Of a stretch of 64,000 bases of DNA, positions 58,740 to 64,000 are shown one piece after another. A program made the position numbers and the translations under genes. Origin of the DNA: Anastrepha obliqua (Eukaryota; Arthropoda; Insecta; Diptera; Tephritidae); NCBI RefSeq assembly GCF_027943255.1, contig NC_072894.1, positions 130,873,601 through 130,937,600 on the forward strand, written 5' to 3'. Every line of letters starts with the position of its first letter. Position 1 is the stretch's first letter. Under the pieces are notes generated by a model. It was given only the letters and a program-made list of their open reading frames with translations. It had not been told where the DNA came from and searched no databases.

Positions 58740-59285
58740 TTTGAAAATATCTTGGAATCACACGGCTCAAGATCTGACGAATAAGACCGAAGATCTATTG
58801 GTGGCATGCCTCCTTATGCGCCGGTATGAACGGGGCTTTGGCTACACAGGTTTGGTTCCGGAAGCGAGATATGTTGCACTCAAATGCTGTCACATTAAGC
58901 AGCTGCATTTATTTCGATAATTTGGAAACGCCAAACTGCATTTTGCTTCCAAAACCAAGCAAGTCAGCAGAGCAGCTGTGTAGCTACAGACCAATATGTC
59001 TAATCGACTCTGCAGGTAATTTGCTCGCACGAACTTTTATCAGTTCAAAGGGAAGTCTCTCTTTAAATCAATCCGGGAATTCGACGCTAGATCCAGTCTC
59101 TTCAGCAGACCAGCTCGCAACGAATGCAATCAGCGGTAACCGTTGGCTAAATGGTATCAAAGAGTACTACGTGATTATCACCCTAGAATATGATATACGA
59201 CGGCGTTCTCCGTTCCAGAGGGAACGGAGATAATTTCGTTCCCCACAAAAATTTTACATGCATTACATGATTATATCATTATTTT
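58740..59285 (+). mobile_element. LINE RT fragment (R1-like), fingers region
   Basis: The frame 58826-59233 contains CILLPKPSKSAEQLCSYRPI, then CLIDSAGNLLARTF, the start of the RT fingers. After a deletion come SSADQLATNAISGNRWLNGI, KEYYVIITLEYDIR (motif A region, with the usual Asp position shifted) and, in the next frame, EIISFPTKILHALHDYI. The motif sequence resembles R1/LOA-type elements. The catalytic YADD is absent because the fragment ends at about 59285, where a pogo-like element begins. Confidence 0.65.
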
Positions 59286-59289
59286 ATTA

Positions 59290-61148
59290 CGAGTTTAGTT
59301 TGTTTTTGAAAAGAATTTGGTTAGTGTCTTTTGCTTTAGAGTGACTTGAGTTTTATTCTTTGCGAAAAGAAGAAATTGGCGCAAACGAATCGTGTCAGCC
59401 AAGCCGGCTTCATCTTGCACTTCATACCAGGCGATAAATTTCTCTAAATTTGATGCAGCAATTTTGGCTTCTTGTCTTAGAAGCAGTAGGATTGTGACCA
59501 TTTTCATTATTATTATCTGTTCCATCGTAATCATCATTATTTTCTTCTTCATCATTCACTTCATTAATTATTTGTTCGTCAGTCAAAAGCTCATAACCAC
59601 AATCATTTTCGTCACAATTCAACCATTCATTGATCGTTTCACTGTTTTCCAATGGCAAAGCCGAAGATGTACTAGTCACAACATCAGCCTGTGAGACATC
59701 GTCACTGTTATTCGAAGGCGATTCTGTATTTGGCCATAGTTTGTTCCAACATTTTTCCAATGTTGTCGACGATAACTCAGACCATGAATCAGCTACATTA
59801 TCAATTGTGTTTTTAATGTTGTAATTCTTCCAGTTGAATTCGGTGGCAGGAAATAACAAAAAATATTAGCATCATCACTTTTTAAATCTTCAACTGGATG
59901 TGATAGGGCATTATCCAGAACCAAAACGGGTTTCTGTGATAATCCTTCCGACATTAAATAACTTCGAACATTTGGAACAAAACTGTTCATGAACCAGTCG
60001 CGAAAAATCTTTTGATCCATCCAAGCATTCTTTTGAGCATAATAAGCCACAGGAAGAGCATTCATGTTTGATTTTGTGTAACAACGTGGACGTTTAGCCG
60101 TATGAACTACAACTAATGGGAGCCTATAACTACTTGAATTTGCGCTAACCATCAATGATATTCGTTGCTTTTGCATTTTCCATCCAGGTGCATAGCTATT
60201 CACACAAAAATCGAGTGTCTTTTTTGGGAGTGCTTTATAGTTCAGACCCGTTTCATCAGCATTGAAAACTTGCTCACGGGTAAAACCATGATTTTCGACG
60301 AAAATTTTGAAATTTTTTCTGCATTTTTCGATTTCGTTGGCACCTATGGAGCTCATCATTGTATCGAAACTTCCTTCACGCCATGTCGATTTTGCCAGCC
60401 ATACAACCAACCTGAGCTAGCTTTGAAATCCTTCGGAGCTCCTAGTTTTTCATTAAAAAATAATGCCTTTTCTTTCAATATTTGACAAGATAATGGAACG
60501 CCTTTGCTCCGAATTTGATTAAACCACAAGAATAATGCTTCATCGACTTTTTCATTTAATGCCTTTTTCATCGTTTTGCGTTTTTTTGACCGACCTACCA
60601 AAGATTCCATCGACGCAGCATATCGTTTGATTTGAGTGGCATCTTTTTTAAAATCTTGAATCGTCGTGCGTGGAATATCATATTTCTCACTTAATGAAAC
60701 AATTGTTGAACCTTTTTCTATTTCCTCAATAATTTTTAATTTCGTTTCAATAGTGACCACTACTCGTTTACGCTTCGGTATTTTTTTTTTGTTGTTGAAG
60801 GCTCCATTTTAAATGTCTGCTCATCATGAAATTCAAATCAGACTGAAAATCTCATTGTACTGAATGTCACATCGAAAAAGAATTCCAAGAATTTGTTTTG
60901 GGTAGAATGGACAGAATAACAGTTACTTTGCTCTGCTGCGTTCACACGCATTTCTATCGAGCGAACGAAAACAAAAGAAAATCAATGAATAAAGTGAAAA
61001 ACAAAAGTATTGCGCGAGGAGTTTTGTTCCAACATGATTTCGACCGTTTCATGACTATTATTGCAATATGTATTGTGGAAAATCTTAAAACGGTGACGGT
61101 TAACAGAGGTGACGGATAACAGAGAAACGGATAATCCAGGGAGTACTG
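59290..61148 (-). mobile_element. Pogo/Tigger-like transposon with broken transposase
   Basis: The right end reads ACGGATAATCCAGGGAGTACTG to 61148, followed by TA. This suits the Tigger-type terminus (inverted CAGTACTCCCTGG). The matching left repeat was not found. On the minus strand ATG at 60807 starts MEPSTTKKK. A 10-A run shifts the frame, and then VTIETKLKIIEEIEKGSTIV, SEKYDIPRTTIQDFK (CENP-B-type N-terminal HTH) and a second HTH segment (60760-60356) follow. The DDE_1 domain (60410-59793) has VFNADETGLNYKAL (first Asp) and PVLVLDNALSHPVEDL (second Asp), then FCYFLPPNST. The next block, where the third Asp lies, is deleted. An acidic C-terminal tail follows (59859-59295, with shifts). 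Confidence 0.85.
59295..60807 (-). pseudogene. Pogo/Tigger-like transposase (CENP-B HTH plus DDE_1)
   Basis: This is the coding part of the 59290-61148 element. Estimated domain order: CENP-B-type HTH (residues 15-65), Tc5-type HTH (about 70-140: LFLWFNQIRSKGVPLSCQIL, SGWLYGWQNRHG), DDE_1 (about 165-330), acidic tail (NDCGYELLTDEQIINEV, NDEEENNDDYDG) and a Lys-rich end (KQKTLTKFF). It has a frameshift in the A-run near 60785, another near 60380 where the ORFs overlap, one near 59860 at the deletion and one near 59490. Host-domesticated pogo genes (jerky, CENP-B) share these domains, but the breaks and the terminal repeat argue for a recently dead transposon. Confidence 0.8.
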
Positions 61149-61150
61149 TA

Positions 61151-62224
61151 CTTATATCCAGCCGAAAAAAAACCAGAAGAGGTTACTTTTGGAATCGGAG
61201 ACTTCAACATATCGACCGTTTTAATACTTGGGAATACCGATAGATAAAAGGAGAGAAGGAAAGAAGCACACCACTACGACAGCGCTGACGAGGCTGTTGT
61301 TAAACATACGAGGACCAAATCAAAATCGCCGTCAGCACCTGGCTAATGTTGTGAAAAGCCAAAAAAAAGAAACACTAAGTAGCTGACGGTCGCCGGTGCT
61401 TGCTGGATGCCTATTTCTTCCATATCAGCGTTATTATCGTTATTCTATCTATATCACCTCCCGCTCTTACAGAAATATCCGAATTTTTCCAATTCACACG
61501 CGCTTAAATTCTTTTTATTCTTGATTGGTGCAATAACTACTTAAGCAAATTTAATCGAGTTCAACAAATTACGCTGAAATTCTTGTAACTAAGTAAACAA
61601 AGTACGAAAGCTCACATCAACTCAGTAGAAATAAACAAAATGCTGACTCAATTTAGAAATATATTTGTGTGCGTATATGCAGACCAGAGACCAAGTAACC
61701 TAATCTTGTTACATACACCAACAAATCCACATGCGGCGTGCACACATGTCCTCATGTTCATGTCCAGAACCAATAATTACCCCAGCGCGTTAAGCCTCGG
61801 AATGTCTCAACCTAAACTTATTTCATATATCAAAAGCAGAAAGTGACAAGCCAAATGGAACAAACAGCGTGAGTTGTGGCAATATAAAAGTAACAACTTA
61901 GCACAAGACGGAAAGCTTTGTGAATGAGTAAAAAATGAGATTGCGAGGTAAGGTAAGCGGTGAATCTTGAAGTACGAAGGGACTTCGAAGAAGTTGCGAC
62001 TCAGGAATGAGGGCAAGAGACGGCGAGTAATGTTACGAAAAAATTCGCCGATAAGAAAAAGGAGTGCACAAATCCAACGAAATAAAAAATCAAATACCCA
62101 GTAGAAAATCGGTGAAAAATCATAACAATATTTTAATTCTATTTAAAAAGAATTTTGAGTTATTCAAATACCTGTAAGAGTTTTGAATGCCAGCCTTTGG
62201 TCATTGTGATTGTTGCACTTGAAC
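61151..62224. other. Non-coding stretch
   Basis: No gene recognised. Confidence 0.5.
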
Positions 62225-62430
62225 CTACATGTGGAGTCCGGATCTACAGTTTCACGCCACCTCCGAATAAGGAGCTTTTTCATGGCAGAAATACATTCTG
62301 AGGCTTGCCATTGCCTGCCGAGGGTCGACCGTTGTTAGAAAGAAACTTTGTCTACCATTTGGTGTTTCATGCCCTGAGAGTCGAACCCGTGCACTATCGA
62401 ATGGCAGTTACGCAACAGATTTTTCGGCTA
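62225..62430 (-). mobile_element. SINE copy, minus strand, with B box
   Basis: In reverse complement: GTGCACGGGTTCGACTCTCA (B box near 62380-62390), CATGAAACACCAAATGG, a CTAACAACGGTCGACCCTCG block, GGCAGGCAATGGCAAGCCTC, AATGTATTTCTGCCATGAAA, AGCTCCTTATTCGGAGGTGG and CGTGAAACTGTAGATCC. The 3' third, with GGCCAAACACC, is missing. Confidence 0.75.
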
Positions 62431-62534
62431 TGGCGGTCATCAACTCATTGTCAATATTTTGAGCTACACAGAAGATATAGTCACCATCAAACTTTCAATG
62501 ATTTGGGTTAGCCAGGCTGCTTTCTACGACAATA

Positions 62535-63310
62535 CCTCTCTTTCATTTCACTCCACTCTAGAGTGACCGAGGACCCAACAAAGTGCGGTGCAGTATTGTT
62601 GGATAAGCGAGAGCGACTTCCTGTATTCTTTAACACATCTCGAGTTGATGAAAGCTGAGACTAGTGCCTTTAGCGCTGCTTGACTATCAACAAAAATGGT
62701 AAGGTTTGCCTGATGTATGTCCATTAGTCTTTGTCCGTAGCGTCTATCTCAGCTTGGAAGATGCTATGCCATCTGGAAGTTTAAAGGTGCAATTTAAGGA
62801 TAATTGTTCCGTGTAACCTCCTGGTGCAGTGTCATTCGCCGTTCTTAAGCTGCCAATATAAATATGGGGACCACCATCATCTGATATCACTCTGTTCTTC
62901 CAATCCTTTCTGTCAGGTATTCGTATTTTATAGTTTTTTTCATATTTGTTTTGGTAGCCAGATAGTCTGTTTTCGATGGATCTTGCAACTGTTCCACAGA
63001 AAAGAGCACGGATGCATGACCGTGCGTGTTTTCTTTTAGCATGTCTGCTGCTTTAATCCTGGAAGCAGATTGGATCGTTATCCCTTTATCGTACATATCA
63101 GTGGGCGAAATATGTCAGCTCACTTCAAGCGCCGCCTCAGGTGCCGATCGGGGCGCACTCTTAAGAGATCCTTTAGGCAGGATTGTGTCTGTACTGCCTC
63201 CCACCACACGAAAGCTCGATAAGTCAAAATTGGTCTGATGATCGTATTGTACGCCCCGTGGCTTATATATGACTTCTGACCCTTCAATGATTTTAATTCC
63301 AACTATTGTG
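62535..63310 (-). mobile_element. RNase H-bearing LINE (family B), RT thumb to RNase H
   Basis: On the minus strand, 63302-63120 reads SHGAYNTIIRPILTYRAFVW, then WEAVQTQSCLKDLLRV (RT thumb and connection). 63096-62887 reads KGITIQSASRIKAADMLKEN and a spacer. Then DDGGPHIYIGSL, FKLPDGIASSKLR (RNase H, first part), a frame with SSSAKGTSLSFHQLE, and LAYPTILHRTLLGPRSL down to about 62555. The last segment overlaps in sequence with the start of the 32690-33165 copy (GTTGGATAAGCGAGAGCG read inverted), so these are two copies of one family. Many shifts; dead. Confidence 0.75.
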
Positions 63311-64000
63311 GCAGCGATGATCTGCTACAATTCATATGTAAACTCTGAAGTACTTTTTCATCCAAAAAAAGTGAATTATTTACTAATTTTTCAGACCACA
63401 TTAATCTCTAGAGGGCTACTTCGACCTACCACTTTGAGCTTTTCCAGTGATTCGTGTCCATCTGCCATGCACTAGCTGGAGGTAAACTTCATCAGGCTAC
63501 TAGTGAACCAACCAATCAAGCAGCCGGTGAATGCCAGTGCGCCAGCATAACAGCCGAGCCGAGCCGAGCCTGTAAGAACGGGCAATTATGCAATTTGATA
63601 ATATTTCATTGTTAGCAATAAATATTAATTATTTTCGAGTTGTTACTTTGAGCGGCAGGAAATTGTGCGCTTTCAAGTGAGCAACATAAAAAGGATGGGG
63701 TAGCATGGAACACTTGCTCGTGTGCAGAGGGATGATGAAGCAGGAGGAGCGCTTGAAATAAATTTATGATATTTATATGCTGAGAAATAAAATGAAACGA
63801 AATGAATTTTTGCTGTGCAACAGTGATGGTGACTGCGATGTGATGATGGTGTTCATGTAGTTTGTGACTGGGGCCGTACGAGGCTATGCGATGAAGTAGC
63901 CTACTGGCAAATGGCTTGGAGGAGCCTTAAATATGCCGGTGCGTCTTTGCTACAGGAAATCAGAGCACAAAGACGCTCGCTATGTGTGTTGTATTTGCTT
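63311..64000. other. Non-coding end of window
   Basis: No gene recognised. GCCGA is iterated three times near 63553-63570. Confidence 0.5.

Noticed and set aside
60356..60807. Pogo-like frame as a domesticated host gene
   Set aside because: Frameshift in the A-run, deletion of the third catalytic region and a transposon-like terminus with TA at 61148 argue for a dead transposon.

Overview
The window is eukaryotic, AT-rich, non-coding and full of transposon remains. I could not support a single intact host protein gene, rRNA or tRNA gene. The mix of elements (mariner-like transposons of several subfamilies, jockey-type and RNase H-bearing LINEs, a tRNA-headed SINE, many CA/TG microsatellites) fits a higher dipteran insect. 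A tephritid fruit fly is my best guess, because the DD41D rosa subgroup was first named from a Ceratitis species. That placement is inference. The sequence is probably a large intron or an intergenic gene desert.

Layout. At 2.0-5.1 kb four or five DNA transposons lie side by side: a rosa-like scrap, a DD34D mariner 3' half, an irritans-like mariner on the minus strand, a 252-bp MITE with 22-bp inverted ends, and an internally deleted DD41D element. At 9.5-10.35 kb is a non-coding element of about 860 bp with long inverted ends. At 10.7-11.6 kb is the 3' part of an RNase H LINE. At 13.3-14.8 kb is a three-level nest: a mariner holds a SINE (9-bp target duplication), and the SINE tail holds a DD41D element (TA duplication). 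At 16.7-18.4 kb is a 5'-truncated LINE RT ending in an AAG microsatellite. At 24.5-27.5 kb is a 5'-truncated jockey-type LINE (minus strand). A Tc3-like pseudogene lies at 28.65-29.2 kb, a DD41D element at 31.6-32.4 kb, an RNase H LINE fragment at 32.7-33.2 kb and a DD37D element at 33.2-34.25 kb. The best-preserved SINE, with A and B boxes, is at 37.96-38.28 kb. A degenerate minisatellite of about 63-bp period (13 cores) occupies 42.55-43.3 kb. A transposon whose terminal 176 bp is triplicated in tandem lies at 46.7-47.4 kb. Further Tc1/mariner, LINE and SINE remains occur at 52.2-55.2 kb and 58.7-63.3 kb, including a pogo/Tigger-like pseudogene at 59.3-61.15 kb.

The parts do not form a working pathway. 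All transposase and RT frames are broken, truncated or lack catalytic residues. The SINE would depend on LINE machinery in trans, and the deleted mariners and MITEs would depend on transposase made elsewhere. The most interesting structures are the clean nested insertion, the tandemly amplified transposon end, the 63-bp minisatellite, the long-inverted-repeat element and the multi-copy SINE. No search was possible, so family names rest on motifs I could read.
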